Assembly: GCF_033001325.1 (NCBI RefSeq)
Contig: NZ_CP133111.1
Span: forward strand, 1,116,001-1,180,000
Direction of reading: 5' to 3'
Length of the DNA stretch: 64,000 nucleotides
Source: Rhodopseudomonas sp. BAL398
GTDB lineage: Bacteria; Pseudomonadota; Alphaproteobacteria; Rhizobiales; Xanthobacteraceae
The position numbers and the translations under genes are program-made. Positions 63,873 through 64,000 of the stretch are shown piece after piece; position 1 is the first letter of the stretch; each line of letters opens with the position of its first letter. The notes below the pieces were generated by a model that was given only the letters and a program-made list of their open reading frames with translations, did not search any database and was not told the origin of the DNA.

Positions 63873-64000
63873 TGCACGTTCCCCTCTGATTTCATGCGAC
63901 GCGGTCTCACGCCGGTTTATTCGGATTCGATGACGGTCAGACAATGCCCCTGCTTGCGCCCCCTCCCATGGGCGCGCGATCCATAGACCGGCGAAGCCTA

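Overview
The window reads as a chromosomal segment of a high-GC alphaproteobacterium of the Rhodopseudomonas/Bradyrhizobium (Nitrobacteraceae) type. The support is the glnB-glnA pair, the tig-clpP-clpX-lon order, a complete 14-subunit nuo operon leading into birA and RNase J, an INS-less 439-residue prolyl-tRNA synthetase, and a small-membrane-protein gene family I recall as typical of that group. The species assignment is inference; no database was searched.

Layout. 1-1.7 kb: glnB-glnA (minus, glnA cut by the window edge) behind a sigma-54-like promoter. 1.9-4.7 kb: NAD(P)HX repair enzyme, then a Tat-exported multicopper-oxidase-fold protein that has lost most copper ligands. 4.9-14.5 kb: protein quality control (trigger factor, ClpP, ClpX, Lon), three tRNAs (Leu-UAG, Val-UAC, Asp-GUC), a GFA-family protein, PepT and an HU-like protein. 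14.8-34.4 kb: a small membrane protein, then nuoA-N with two extra genes (an FkbM-type methyltransferase after nuoD, a 69-residue membrane protein after nuoE), then birA, rnj, methylmalonyl-CoA epimerase and a DUF1467 protein. 34.8-38.0 kb: a periplasmic copper-handling cluster (DUF2946, PCuAC chaperone, YcnI-like, CopC-CopD fusion). 38.2-47.9 kb: proS, lolC-lolD, a D,D-carboxypeptidase, tmk-holB-metG-tatD and an MBL-fold hydrolase.

48-64 kb is an accessory zone. It holds an autotransporter whose passenger looks like a DUF3494 ice-binding-type domain, preceded by CtrA-like sites; a scar of two truncated gene fragments (acyl-CoA ligase and MBL hydrolase) joined head to head; an extra PlsY of foreign appearance; a TRAP transporter operon with its acyl-CoA ligase; a LysR/GST pair bracketed by inverted repeats; an AbiEii-type nucleotidyltransferase paired with a HxlR-headed putative antitoxin; an aldo/keto reductase with divergent AraC regulator; and a secreted collagen-like protein.

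How it works together: the core is housekeeping (nitrogen assimilation, proteolysis, respiratory complex I, translation, lipoprotein export, DNA replication). The copper cluster probably supplies or detoxifies periplasmic copper. The TRAP operon probably imports a carboxylate that the linked ligase activates. The most unusual material is the DUF3494-autotransporter fusion with its CtrA-like control region, the duplication scar beside it, the HxlR/AbiEii pair, and the repeat-bracketed LysR/GST cassette.
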